Source: a virus. From it: a stretch of 53,582 bases of DNA. The first letter of the stretch is position 1, and each line of letters starts with the position of its first letter. Of the stretch, positions 26,801 to 35,086 are shown in pieces. The notes below the pieces were generated by a model. That model was given only the letters and a program-made list of their open reading frames with translations. It had not been told where the DNA came from and did no database searches. The DNA is taken from positions 1 to 53,582 of IMG/VR virus record IMGVR_UViG_3300024351_000034; one strand, given 5' to 3'. The translations under genes were made by a program, and so were the position numbers.

Positions 26801-27124
26801 CTGGTCGGTAAGTTCGGTTTCTACAGAAGGTGTAACCGATGGGTCTGTAGCATACAATTTTCCATTTTTTGCGTAGATTAATTTACTTACTGTTGCAGAG
26901 CTTTTTAATGCAGTTAATTCATAAACTGGATTAGAGACATATGTATTCATGATGCCACGGAAACCATTCCTTAAAACAGGAGAGTTACCATCAATCATCA
27001 TGTTTTCGATATTTTGCGCATAACCATCTTTTAATTTATTTGGCTGTATACGCGTGTCCATACCTATCCACGTAACGTCACCTAGAACGTACGATTGCTG
27101 ATTATTCATTGCTCGTATAGCCAT
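23810..27124 (-). CDS. tail nozzle-like protein (T7 gp12-like), about 1104 aa, with carbohydrate-binding-like insertion
   Basis: The N-terminus (MDTRIQPNKLKDGYAQNIENMMIDGNSP...) fits the 'G...R..p..l..G.a..i.N......l..R.Gf' opening of podovirus nozzle/tubular-B proteins. The C-terminal part has propeller-like pieces (YIYDSRTSGWVKW, GSHDGQIYRLEGF) also typical of that family. Residues about 205-395 (ILNPLFATATTTTCSNWN... through ILVDGVYLYSM) look like a CBM4/9-type jelly roll inserted into the platform, which would give glycan contact at the tail tip. I choose ATG 27124, which overlaps the previous stop (TAATG); a GTG three codons upstream is possible. T7 gp12 is 794 aa, so this one is longer. 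Confidence 0.65.
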   Translation of the reverse strand: MAIRAMNNQQSYVLGDVTWIGMDTRIQPNKLKDGYAQNIENMMIDGNSPVLRNGFRGIMNTYVSNPVYELTALKSSATVSKLIYAKNGKLYATDPSVTPSVETELTDQTTGLSFAFPSSGKNVRMTQYGRYIYGVGGSGSTFSLFRTNGTIAASMPSVSGPTSTKPSAVGIVKQIKTYTSGTYGDSAAQATFSSSLPSDNRILNPLFATATTTTCSNWNTTAGDPSIGTNGGQLVNIKTLPWAGSKGTVSAGADGRTTGNIAHIDKSTDYIVQNVSSLPTYSQNGSTAKVNGLFKLSFYLMNYDDAKPFNGQYLNITVTGHSGTTPGTANRIALFQATADPAPKQTTADWVQFEYVIDFRGFEDTLQSLQVSLANSGWNRDNDPGILVDGVYLYSMLSSANDNATTTDIGLAGFKAAQVNTNIKGKYGGYVANRLIKLAITGTPNMSNDRAIGIRAELHENIRTVEIPISLGIQEAGGISWTGQAAYNPQSRFLEFQLFPIPAAQRDAVTAVYLRFDEDIADVTNDSVLISLGDVVRQGGLTPDNRYTYIYTRWKSAPAAWRATSAYNIVAPPGEGIETLSSAFSPNIESSVAYSSGKVSFTDDGLRTSTSAYTYDYILVYRRCDTIFTDGMPRLIAMIPTNIGTGASYTGQNAKVFDYVTGTLVNSDAVTFDVSWSTNTATYTIYDDVRDTDILYPTNVGRPGMFYHTGRDQLPVGLSSIANHKQRLWTSKDNGLYASWPIDKNNEYGIYTTNIPDVQDPFMAIKGAFITIGSQDDNEKIVNLLSYSAENVVAAGGNTSAILIAYRENSIVPITGFDASSFEAQQFVREPGTGLLAPKGIASVIGHPMHVTSFGISVMNGPQIEPISLPLEGVLNPRSMDYGPTGSSNYIAAPAYADIILLPHERRLYAFAPVAGATSANSNSVIYIYDSRTSGWVKWKMPVFASQQMYVTSAVSCTSINDVSDMYVGSHDGQIYRLEGFTDRQTYSGATQGIDWKIVTRQYGQTYAEGVAYYGLNRPHQLNVHYYSPTATTFTWQLRNNKNVTASGQYTTQANQDKAIGFRQMPNELRGTWLELQLSGTAATSRVEVHALSIMSTEAGVRRG

Positions 27125-29610
27125 TACATGCACCCCACTCGTTTAAACTGCCGAGACAACGTTTCTGTTTTTACAGCAGTTGGAACTATAGTTTGATCTC
27201 TTTCAAATTGACCATTAGTAATATCTACAACATCATACTCTGCATTACCCGGAAGTACTTCTGATAGATTTCGCAATCTAAAAATTGGTAACGTAAACGG
27301 TAAATCGTAACGTTCAGTACTTACTGCGCAAAACGGAGAAACCTCAGTGCCATTAATTAACGGCATAACGTTTTCGTATGCGTCATTTACACAAGTCTCA
27401 ACACCATATGCTCTGACTATAGATTGCGGTATTTCATAGGTGTCTACGTATGATGGAGCGTGTTCATAATTACCATTGATGATGTCTGCAACTTCATAGT
27501 CAATGTTTACAGGTGGTGTTTCAGTTAATAAATGAATTCTAAAAACAGGAAGTGTATATGGCAAGTCGTATGACCCAATAGTGTCAACGCACGGTGGTAT
27601 GACTTCCCAAGCACACGTCAAATCAAAAATATTTTCATACGATGGGCATTCACAAAACGGTGGGATGTAGTAACTAACTGCAATTGTAGCTATAGCAGTT
27701 ATAGTTGTTGTTAATAAATAACCCGGCTGAGATGGGTTTATATTAATAGACCCTAGTGTTGCAACACCACGTACCGTGACCGACGAGTTGTAAGTGATTT
27801 GCCCGTTTAGTGATGCACTTCCGTAAATTGGAGTAATAAAATATGTTGGATTTACAATAGAGTATTTACTATTTAGTGCAGCATTAATGCGTATAGAAAT
27901 ACTAACACCAAATGATGTAATTCTAAACGACAATGTTGCAACGCCACGCATTGCACATAAGGGTTCTATATTATTTTGTATTAAATATGTTGCAGTACAC
28001 ACTGCATAACATTCAATATGTATTTGAGCAAATTCAATTTGCAACAAACTGTCAAGAGTTGCATTGCCAATAATTAAACAGTTGGCATCATAACCAATTT
28101 CTTCATTAGGTTCTAACCTAGAACGACCATTTATTGCAGAACTTACTGGTATATCTGTTTGAACAGTTGGTGTTGTGTTTATTACAGCATAACCACTGAT
28201 TGATGATGAACTACTATACGTAACTATCGAGCTGACTATTGCGTATGCGTATAAGTCAGAATTTGATGGTCGTGTGAATGACGACTGTAAAGATGCGTTA
28301 CCATAGATATCACAGGTTAAAAATCGCGAATACGTTGAATCTAGTCTAGCAAATCCAGATAACTGCGTATTACTACCAATGCCACCGACACTATTAACAA
28401 CAGCATATGCGGAAATAGAACTACTATTAAATTGCGTAAATGTGCTATTAACTACGGCATAACCAATTACACCAACAGAGGATGGTCGATCAATGGTTAC
28501 GCTAACTGTTGATTTGCCAAGTATGTCAATTTGCACATTGACATTTGTAGGTGGTGCATTAGTTGTATATGCATATCCAGATATTTGTGCAGATACAGAA
28601 TACGAACCGGGAGCACTTAACGTGGATACTCCGCGTATGTCCGCAATACTGTTGTATGCATTATCAGCAATAAGTAATCCGCGCCCATTGATTGCAGCAG
28701 TGCGTTCGAATGTGGCAGAGCTATTTACTATTCCGTATCCAGTTATGTTAGCTGCTGCATCACGCGTTATGTTTGCACTGAGATTTGCCGTGCCAGTAAG
28801 TTGTGATGATGCAGACGATAACGATGATCCACTAGCTGTAACTAATGCATACGCAGAAATAGATGATGTTGATTGCCAGTTAATGCTTGCGCTAAGCAAA
28901 CCATAACTGCGAATATCAGAAGATAATAAGATGACCGCACTTGACGATGTAGTTGCAACACCACGAATATCAGAAGACCCAACGTAATTACCGCTTGACG
29001 TTACGACGCCATAACCAGTTAATGAAGAGGTGCCATTCCAGTTATATGCACCCGACATTGTGGCCACACCAAATATAGATGATGACCGTGGATTATCTAT
29101 TGTTGATGTTGCTGTTAGTTGAGCATAACCACTAAGCGTTGATGTTTTATCAAGTTGTATAGATCCTTGAAGGAGTCCATATCCAGATATAGAAGTAGTT
29201 GCCGCATATGATCCATCAGCTTGTAATGTTGATTTACCAAATAGATCTGCGGTGGCAACACGTGTAATGTCTGCTTGTAATCTTGCATACCCAGAAAATG
29301 AAGATGTTGAATTAAAAATTACACTAGATGAAAGAGTGCTGACAGCTCTTATGTCTGATGTTAACTGTATTACTGGTTGCGCTTGTAATAGCGCTTTTCC
29401 AACTGTCTGACTTTCTCCTACGCGGGTAAGTGTTCCAGATAAATTACCGTACGCAGAAATAGAGCAGGTACGCGGAAAACTGACATTAGCAGAAAGGGTG
29501 CTAATGCCATTAAGGCTTGCTGATACCGCATAGTTTCCTGTTAGCGGAGCAGCAAGCCTTGCAGCAATGAAGGCTATAGTTATATAGCCAGCACTATTGA
29601 ATGTAGGCAC
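27124..29610 (-). CDS. repeat-built tail fibre/adhesin-like protein, 828 aa
   Basis: Residues about 27-620 consist of about thirty degenerate repeats of 17-20 residues with the core S-S-(I/L)-(S/R)-G-Y-A-x-(V/L)-x-(S/T)-(S/A), for example TSISGYGLLQGS, SSDIRGVATTSSS and SSISAYAVVNS. The regular alternation of Ser/Thr and aliphatic residues suggests a solenoid or stacked beta fibre. The C-terminal 200 residues hold two copies of an ~87-residue unit (YDLPYTLPVFR at 681 and YDLPFTLPIFR at 768), each with conserved cysteines. It starts at GTG 29610 with only a poor Shine-Dalgarno. It is downstream of the other fibre genes and upstream of the nozzle. I do not recognise the family. Confidence 0.7.
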   Translation of the reverse strand: MPTFNSAGYITIAFIAARLAAPLTGNYAVSASLNGISTLSANVSFPRTCSISAYGNLSGTLTRVGESQTVGKALLQAQPVIQLTSDIRAVSTLSSSVIFNSTSSFSGYARLQADITRVATADLFGKSTLQADGSYAATTSISGYGLLQGSIQLDKTSTLSGYAQLTATSTIDNPRSSSIFGVATMSGAYNWNGTSSLTGYGVVTSSGNYVGSSDIRGVATTSSSAVILLSSDIRSYGLLSASINWQSTSSISAYALVTASGSSLSSASSQLTGTANLSANITRDAAANITGYGIVNSSATFERTAAINGRGLLIADNAYNSIADIRGVSTLSAPGSYSVSAQISGYAYTTNAPPTNVNVQIDILGKSTVSVTIDRPSSVGVIGYAVVNSTFTQFNSSSISAYAVVNSVGGIGSNTQLSGFARLDSTYSRFLTCDIYGNASLQSSFTRPSNSDLYAYAIVSSIVTYSSSSSISGYAVINTTPTVQTDIPVSSAINGRSRLEPNEEIGYDANCLIIGNATLDSLLQIEFAQIHIECYAVCTATYLIQNNIEPLCAMRGVATLSFRITSFGVSISIRINAALNSKYSIVNPTYFITPIYGSASLNGQITYNSSVTVRGVATLGSININPSQPGYLLTTTITAIATIAVSYYIPPFCECPSYENIFDLTCAWEVIPPCVDTIGSYDLPYTLPVFRIHLLTETPPVNIDYEVADIINGNYEHAPSYVDTYEIPQSIVRAYGVETCVNDAYENVMPLINGTEVSPFCAVSTERYDLPFTLPIFRLRNLSEVLPGNAEYDVVDITNGQFERDQTIVPTAVKTETLSRQFKRVGCM
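27750..29530 (-). repeat. array of ~51-60-bp degenerate coding repeats (fibre gene)
   Basis: The DNA encoding the SxSISGYAxV repeats shows a recurrent GCATA(A/T)CC...GAA(A/G)ATGATG-like pattern on the plus strand roughly every 51-60 bases, too diverged to be recent slippage but clearly built from one ancestral unit. About thirty units are readable at the protein level. Confidence 0.7.
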
Positions 29611-29614
29611 AGTA

Positions 29615-30079
29615 TTAGTCTAACTGTACAGTAATTGCTCCAGCTGCAAATGTAATAGACTGCCCACTATTAAGTGTGACCGATCCACCAGTCAATTCGC
29701 CGTAATACAGCAGACTAGTGTCAGATGAAATCGTTGCACTTAACGTAGCGCTAGTACAAATTGCAATTCCTGTAATGCCAGCAATAGTTCCTGTGGCACT
29801 AAAAGAGATTGCGTTAATGTTTGCTAACACCGGAGTGGCAGCGTCAGCATCACCAGTAGATCCCTGCTTTTGAAAGCATTGAGATGCTGTTGCTGTAAAT
29901 GCAATGCGTGATGTGTATCCAGATCCAGATGTAACCTCCGCCACTGAACTGTCAGTTAACGCGTTTGTTAATAACGCGAGATAAAGTGTTGCTCCACCAG
30001 TTGCTGTGAATGCAACACCACGTAGAGTTGAGTTTAAAACCTTTGCCTCTAAATGATTAGCGAATGCTGTATTTGCCAT
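29615..30079 (-). CDS. small tail/fibre-associated protein, 154 aa
   Basis: The pattern 'MANTAFANHLEAKVLN...LRGVAFT...ATLYLALLTN...EVTSGSGYTSR..FTAT' followed by 'ISFSATGTIAGITGIAICTSAT...LLYYGELTGG' is the hallmark of a widespread small phage structural protein of about 130-160 aa encoded beside tail fibres in podo- and siphoviruses. I recognise the pattern but not a function. It is beta-rich, with no enzyme motif or membrane segment. Five bases separate its stop from the next start. Confidence 0.7.
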   Translation of the reverse strand: MANTAFANHLEAKVLNSTLRGVAFTATGGATLYLALLTNALTDSSVAEVTSGSGYTSRIAFTATASQCFQKQGSTGDADAATPVLANINAISFSATGTIAGITGIAICTSATLSATISSDTSLLYYGELTGGSVTLNSGQSITFAAGAITVQLD

Positions 30080-30080
30080 G

Positions 30081-30899
30081 TTAACCTACCTTTACAATTG
30101 GAGCTGCTGATCCACTTGTTGTTATGGTGGCGGACCAGATTACAGTCGTGTCAGATTCATTATATACATCAACTTGTGCTCCAGATGATGCATCAATTTT
30201 ATTGCGTAAAATACGCAATGCGTTTCTAACCGTCCTGTCCGACGATGTAGTAGATGTCTCATTGCCTGAGCTATCTAACTTTCGAGCAAGAATACCATCT
30301 GCAATTTCAGCAACTGCCGAAGCAGATAATTCAGCGTTGGTAATAGCATCAGTTGCAATTGCATTTGCATCAATTGCTCCTGCTGCAAATGAGGTGTTAC
30401 TGATAGCTGAAGAACCAACAGTTCCAATTGTCTGACTAGACGAGATTGTAGTGCCAGTCAGTGCTAATGCTGTAGTTGGAGAACCAACGTTAGCCCAATC
30501 AATGCCAGCTTCTCCACCAGTAGTAACATCAAGTTTACGACCAGCTGTAGTTGGATATAAAGATGCTTGATTTCTAAGTGTAAACCTACCAACACATGAT
30601 CCAACTACACTTACAGAATCAACTGTGCCAGTAGTTATCACGCACTCAAATGATGAACCATCAGAATAAAATGTACCATCCAATGAGGTATCAATTTTTA
30701 CGTGATTCAAACCAGTGACAGAATCAAAGTCAACAGTTAATGTTACTCCGGTAGTCGATTGCGTAATACTGTCATCTTTGTATACAGAAATCGCAGGTGT
30801 TCCTGCTAATGTAAAACAAGCTCCTGTAGATGGCCTAAATGTTGTAAATTTAAAATTAATAACATTGGTTGTTGCGTAGTCGCCAAGATATTTACTCAT
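30081..30899 (-). CDS. fibre/baseplate-type protein with shared C-terminal module, 272 aa
   Basis: The N-terminal beta domain (about 1-110: TTNVINFKFTTFRPSTGACFTLAGTPAISVYKDDS) resembles the BppU/fibre N-terminal attachment domains of many phages. A central collagen-like/helical stretch (SSSQTIGTV, DAIATDAITNAELSASAVAEIADGI) follows. The last 75 residues (IADGILARKLDSSG, RTVRNALRILRNKI, VYNESDTTVIWSAT) are also found at the end of the 383-aa protein at 32223-33374. So the two genes carry a duplicated C-terminal module, perhaps a trimerisation or capping piece. Function is inferred from position in the fibre block. Confidence 0.65.
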   Translation of the reverse strand: MSKYLGDYATTNVINFKFTTFRPSTGACFTLAGTPAISVYKDDSITQSTTGVTLTVDFDSVTGLNHVKIDTSLDGTFYSDGSSFECVITTGTVDSVSVVGSCVGRFTLRNQASLYPTTAGRKLDVTTGGEAGIDWANVGSPTTALALTGTTISSSQTIGTVGSSAISNTSFAAGAIDANAIATDAITNAELSASAVAEIADGILARKLDSSGNETSTTSSDRTVRNALRILRNKIDASSGAQVDVYNESDTTVIWSATITTSGSAAPIVKVG

Positions 30900-32005
30900 C
30901 CTACATAACCTCCCAATGGACTTGCAGCTAATCCTGCATTAATAGGATTATCTTCAGCAGAACCTACGGCTGGTGGTGATGGTCGCGTATAGCCATACAT
31001 GTCGGTTGCTGGTGCGCCAGTTGCTGTACCATCGCCACTAACCACATTTGATACATATGGCATCCAGAACGGTCTATTAGGAGTATTAAATAACGTGTTA
31101 GCACTAAAACCAAGACATGCATTAACGTTTTGCAATGTGTTTAATCCTGTGGCTACATTAGATCTAGGACCTGTGTATCCAGATAACCTATTCCAATCCT
31201 CATCCATTTGACCAAGAGTGAATGCAACAAATGGAGTTGTTGCAAAAATAATATATGTATTACGCACAGTGACGGATGCAGTTGTTGATCTATAGGTAGA
31301 CGTATTTATCTGAATACTATTTGTGCCACCCCATAACGTGCAATTTGTTATAGTGATTCCACTTAATGTGCCTGTGGTGCCAGCAGAGTTCATGAATACG
31401 CATCTATTTGTCTGTGCTTGCATATAACAGTTCTGCACTGTTATATCCATATTTAAATCTCCAGATGTTGGAGCTGAACCTACAATAACTAAAGTGTCCG
31501 ATCTGCCAACTAAAATGCAATTTTTAATAATGTGGCTACCACTGTTGTTAGATGGAGATTCTAAACGACAACAGTTTGCACCAGTAGACACAAATACGCA
31601 TCTATCAATAACGTTGAAGCGTGATGTGGCTACACGCAAAGCATATCCAGAACCACTTTCAAATCGTATGCCATAAAAATTTAAATAATTGCGAGACGAT
31701 GTGTTGAGTGTGTCGGATGCTGACGGTGCTGAATCATCACCTGATGTAAATCCAGTTATCCTAACTTCACCTGCTGTACCAAATATAGCCCCATCAAAAT
31801 CACCTTTGATGTACGTATTGGCAGTAGGATTTGTCATTGCTACTGTTACAGTTTCACGATAAACACCAGCTGCTATCCATAACGTGTCACCACTAGCAAA
31901 ACCAGATGTTGCACCTAACGCGTACGCAATAGTAAGCCACGGAGCAGTTGTAGACGTCCCTGCATTAGCATTAGATCCTGTCGTACTAACGTAATATGTA
32001 GCCAC
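30896..32005 (-). CDS. right-handed beta-helix tail protein (tailspike/depolymerase candidate), 369 aa
   Basis: The opening YYVSTTGSNANAGTSTTAPWLTIAYAL..GDTLWIAAGVYRETV is the DUF1565-type N-terminal cap of pectate-lyase-like beta helices. The middle holds helix rungs (IIKNCILVG, ITVQNCYMQAQ, ITITNCTLWGG, VTVRNTYIIF) with asparagine-ladder 'NC' positions. This fold binds or cuts polysaccharide in tailspikes, but no catalytic carboxylate pair can be named by eye, so it may be only a receptor-binding helix. It overlaps the next gene by 4 bases. Confidence 0.75.
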   Translation of the reverse strand: MATYYVSTTGSNANAGTSTTAPWLTIAYALGATSGFASGDTLWIAAGVYRETVTVAMTNPTANTYIKGDFDGAIFGTAGEVRITGFTSGDDSAPSASDTLNTSSRNYLNFYGIRFESGSGYALRVATSRFNVIDRCVFVSTGANCCRLESPSNNSGSHIIKNCILVGRSDTLVIVGSAPTSGDLNMDITVQNCYMQAQTNRCVFMNSAGTTGTLSGITITNCTLWGGTNSIQINTSTYRSTTASVTVRNTYIIFATTPFVAFTLGQMDEDWNRLSGYTGPRSNVATGLNTLQNVNACLGFSANTLFNTPNRPFWMPYVSNVVSGDGTATGAPATDMYGYTRPSPPAVGSAEDNPINAGLAASPLGGYVG

Positions 32006-32223
32006 TAATCATTACCTACAATTTGTTTACCGATAACAGCAGAAAATAGTAATACGTATTCGCGCTGAAATTCTTCTGATTGACTATTCCACCACTGATT
32101 AACAGATAAACCATCTACGCCAAAATCATGTACAACATTTCCTGCGTCATCCTGTATTGTCCCTTTTATCAACCAATCAGGGACAGGAGATGCAATGTGT
32201 TCAAACGTAACCATCATATTCAT
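32005..32223 (-). CDS. hypothetical small protein in fibre block, 72 aa
   Basis: An acidic soluble protein with Trp residues (PDWLIKGT, NQWWNSQSEEF) and no recognised domain. It lies between two fibre-type genes, and its start abuts the next gene's end, so it is co-translated with them. It could be a fibre chaperone or small structural part; this is a guess from position. Confidence 0.6.
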   Translation of the reverse strand: MNMMVTFEHIASPVPDWLIKGTIQDDAGNVVHDFGVDGLSVNQWWNSQSEEFQREYVLLFSAVIGKQIVGND

Positions 32224-33374
32224 TAACTGCCACCTGTCGGATTAACTGTAACGTCTGCAGTATTTGATAATGTACCTGTCCATGCAGTAGTCGCATCATC
32301 CTCTTTATAAACAGTCATTGTGCCAGATCCGACACTAACTTTGTTTCGCATTGCGCGTAATGCGGACCGAACCGTTCTTTCGTCTGTTGTGTCAGTCCCG
32401 CTGCCACTACTATCTAAGTTGCGACTTAAAACAGCATCCGCAATTTGTACTGCGGTTGGTGGTGTTGCGCCACCAGTAAGTTCTGCAACATATGTGGCAT
32501 CCGTTGCAGCAGCAGTTAATACATCATTCTGAAATGCGTGTACATCAGCAGCAATGTGATTTGAACCCGTAACGGCACATGTAGACTGTGATGTAGTTGA
32601 CCGCAATAATCTCTGACCAAAACTGTTTGCAACAGTATAAGAACTAAGCAATGCATCCCAGACAGCAGACGCAGTTTGGCCAGCAGTTAAAGGCGCCGTA
32701 GTCAATGAGTATCCAGTCTTGTCATTATTTGTTGTAACAGTTACACCAGTAGTCACTGAATTGACAGCTCCTGTAACTGATCCTACACTTCCAGTTGTAC
32801 TAAATGTCTGTGACGTAGCAAGAGAAAATCCAGTCTTGTCACCAACAAGTACTGAAGCACCAATATCACGAGCAGTTTGTGCTGTACCGTTAATCTGCAA
32901 TACGTTCACAGCGCCAGAAGCATTAACCGATAGTGGAACACCACCTGATGCTCCTGCAGTTGCGTTTGGTAAAGCAGTCATACCCATACGCACAGAATCA
33001 TCTGGATTGAATTGAACTATCTGGTATTCCAATACAACTGGAGCCATGTTTGTAGCTCCTTTTAAAATTAAAATAGCTTTATCAGTACCTGCAACAGAAA
33101 ATAATCCATTTGGTACGTCAAATCTATAGATGCCCGGCATATTTGTATTATCTACAGCTACAAATCCACCGGATGAATATGCGGCCGTGGCAGACGCCAA
33201 AGTGACTAATGTAATGTTTGTACGAGCGCCACGCTCAACACAATAATCAGCAGTTAATCCAGCAGAGTTAAACAATAGGTTAGCAAGACCAGCTCCAGTT
33301 GTACTTGATGAATCCTGTATAAATATATATTCGGATCTTGACGTATTGTTAGCCTGTACAAAATGCTTAGCCAT
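32223..33374 (-). CDS. fibre/baseplate-type protein, 383 aa, paralogous C-terminal module
   Basis: The N-terminal domain (about 1-110: FVQANNTSRSEYIFIQDSSSTTGAGLANLLF) reads like a phage tail-attachment domain with a 'YRFDVPNGLFSVAGTDKAILILKGA' jelly-roll strand set. A long Thr/Ala-rich linker follows. The C-terminus (IADAVLSRNLDSSG, RTVRSALRAMRNKV, VYKEDDATTAWTGT) matches that of the 272-aa gene at 30081-30899. It overlaps the next gene by 8 bases. It is probably a homotrimeric fibre or adaptor for the fibre block; no enzyme motif. Confidence 0.65.
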   Translation of the reverse strand: MAKHFVQANNTSRSEYIFIQDSSSTTGAGLANLLFNSAGLTADYCVERGARTNITLVTLASATAAYSSGGFVAVDNTNMPGIYRFDVPNGLFSVAGTDKAILILKGATNMAPVVLEYQIVQFNPDDSVRMGMTALPNATAGASGGVPLSVNASGAVNVLQINGTAQTARDIGASVLVGDKTGFSLATSQTFSTTGSVGSVTGAVNSVTTGVTVTTNNDKTGYSLTTAPLTAGQTASAVWDALLSSYTVANSFGQRLLRSTTSQSTCAVTGSNHIAADVHAFQNDVLTAAATDATYVAELTGGATPPTAVQIADAVLSRNLDSSGSGTDTTDERTVRSALRAMRNKVSVGSGTMTVYKEDDATTAWTGTLSNTADVTVNPTGGS

Positions 33375-34512
33375 TTATCCCTCCACTTAATCCGGGATGT
33401 ACTTTCATACCTCCAGTTGATGTACCAGCATCTAAAGCGACAACAATTGCTTGCATTGCAAATAATTGGTTGGTGTTTTCAGTCCATGCGCCAGCATTAG
33501 TTCTAGACGTATATTGAACATCTGCAGCATTACCCAAAATTGCAGTTTTGTCCGCATCAGCCCTAAATGTAAAATATTGAACGTTTCCCATGGCTGTCGT
33601 TGTAGACGGACGTACAACTAACCTATAATACGAACCAGCCGTCAAGGTAGGAAGCGTTGCTCCTGTAAACAAATAATTATACGCACCATGAGTTGCTTGA
33701 TTCTGTTGGTCAACGTCAGCAGTGACTGACGCTAATACTGTAGTTCCGTTAGTGTCATACAATAACACGTCAAAGTTTGCAGCAACAAGGCAACCTAATC
33801 GCACACCAGATATTTGATATGTGCTACATGTACCGGTAGGCATTCTAAAATACATGCCGTATTCATCTGGAGTAGAGCCACTATTGTTATTAAGTGACGT
33901 AACCGTTTCATACGGTTGCCCATATGTTTTAGTAGATGATCTATATAAAAACGTTGGGCAGTCAACAGTATTGTCAGCATAAGAAGCCGACGTAATACCG
34001 CCACAGTAAGGAAAATTATATGATGGATACGTCGTTGTAAATCCTGTACGGATGTTTATAAAATTACTTGTATCCCATGTACCAGCTAATGGATCTGCAC
34101 ATATACCAAATACAGTTCCTCTGGAAATAGTAACTGCTGTTGTTAAGGTAGCAATTAAATTTTGGTTAGTTGTAATACCTGTTGTTGCATTAAAATCTTG
34201 ATATGCAGTTCCAGCAGCTCCACTAAACGTTGCATCAGCCCATGTAGGCGTTGGTGATGTTGTTGGAAAACCTGTTGTAGCGTCAATATACGTTATCCCG
34301 ACTCTTAAACCTGTTGCTGTATTTCCCGGTGATCCTGTTCTTGTTGTAACATGAAATCCAACGGCAGTAATTGTAATACTTTCTTCTGCCTGACATATCC
34401 ACACCTGCGCATCACTTGTTCCATTAATAGCAATGTTAGCTGCAGCAGTTATTAAGCCACCTTGTGGCATGATAATGCGAGGATATAAAAAATCGACTTC
34501 TGTTAGTGCCAT
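33367..34512 (-). CDS. beta-sandwich adhesin-like structural protein, 381 aa
   Basis: Predicted all-beta, rich in Thr, Ser and Gly, with repeated jelly-roll-like strands (ITITAVGFHVTTRTGSPGN, YQISGVRLGCLVAANFDVLLYDTNGTTVLASVTAD, GSYYRLVVRP). Such 'sandwich with Y-D-x-NG turns' domains occur in phage and bacterial carbohydrate-binding proteins. It is the first gene of the fibre block, directly after the holin-like genes. I do not recognise the exact family and see no catalytic motif. Confidence 0.6.
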   Translation of the reverse strand: MALTEVDFLYPRIIMPQGGLITAAANIAINGTSDAQVWICQAEESITITAVGFHVTTRTGSPGNTATGLRVGITYIDATTGFPTTSPTPTWADATFSGAAGTAYQDFNATTGITTNQNLIATLTTAVTISRGTVFGICADPLAGTWDTSNFINIRTGFTTTYPSYNFPYCGGITSASYADNTVDCPTFLYRSSTKTYGQPYETVTSLNNNSGSTPDEYGMYFRMPTGTCSTYQISGVRLGCLVAANFDVLLYDTNGTTVLASVTADVDQQNQATHGAYNYLFTGATLPTLTAGSYYRLVVRPSTTTAMGNVQYFTFRADADKTAILGNAADVQYTSRTNAGAWTENTNQLFAMQAIVVALDAGTSTGGMKVHPGLSGGING

Positions 34513-34794
34513 TTACATTGACCAGCGTTTCTTATGCCAAAACAACGCCCATGAAAATAAACCAGCAAGGCCAATGTGTACATACAATTCACTTATTTCC
34601 GCATGCGATAGTCTCAATGCACTCAATAACGATCCAGACGCAATCAAACACAAAGATAGTCGTATCCATGTTTTAATGATAAATGGCATGTGCTCAATAG
34701 GACTTTTTTCATGGCGCAATAAAGCCATAAATCCAGTTGTAGTTAAAGTTATAACCGAATGAGCAATAACATTAATCAGAACTTTGAGATCCAC
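34513..34794 (-). CDS. small membrane protein, 93 aa (holin candidate)
   Basis: Three hydrophobic segments are visible: LINVIAHSVITLTTTGFMALL, TWIRLSLCLIASGSLLSAL and VHIGLAGLFSWALFW. The tail is basic (HKKRWSM), a class I holin-like topology. The start is GTG 34794 with AAGGA 8 bases upstream. It is one of three consecutive small membrane genes placed between head-adaptor and fibre genes. Which of the three is the holin or antiholin cannot be decided from sequence. Confidence 0.65.
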   Translation of the reverse strand: MDLKVLINVIAHSVITLTTTGFMALLRHEKSPIEHMPFIIKTWIRLSLCLIASGSLLSALRLSHAEISELYVHIGLAGLFSWALFWHKKRWSM

Positions 34795-35086
34795 TTGATT
34801 TATCCTTTATTGCATATAAGTTTAATTTTGAAGCCACAGCTTCAACTCCACGTAAACCTAAAGTACCCATAAAGAATGAAAGCCCCAGCATATACTTAGG
34901 GTCTTTAATGTTTAACGGTGCAGCAATTATAGGCGTTAAATATGTAGCACTAGCAGTACCACTAATTACTGATAATACTAATGCGCCAAAATTTTGGTGG
35001 GACTGTTTGCTCACACCAACAATACTCCCAAAAAAGCCAGCTACAATTTGTTGAATATCGTCCACGGATAAACCTACTTTATTCAT
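34772..35086 (-). CDS. small membrane protein, about 104 aa (holin candidate)
   Basis: Hydrophobic stretches include IVAGFFGSIVG, GALVLSVISGTASATYLTPIIAA and YMLGLSFFMGTLGLRGVE, followed by a charged tail. This 'AGFFG.IVG ... ATYLTPII ... F..GTLGLRGVE' pattern resembles holins of podoviruses with three membrane passes. I use ATG 35086 because GAGGG lies 7 bases upstream; a GTG seven codons earlier is less likely. It overlaps the genes on both sides. Confidence 0.65.
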   Translation of the reverse strand: MNKVGLSVDDIQQIVAGFFGSIVGVSKQSHQNFGALVLSVISGTASATYLTPIIAAPLNIKDPKYMLGLSFFMGTLGLRGVEAVASKLNLYAIKDKSSGSQSSD

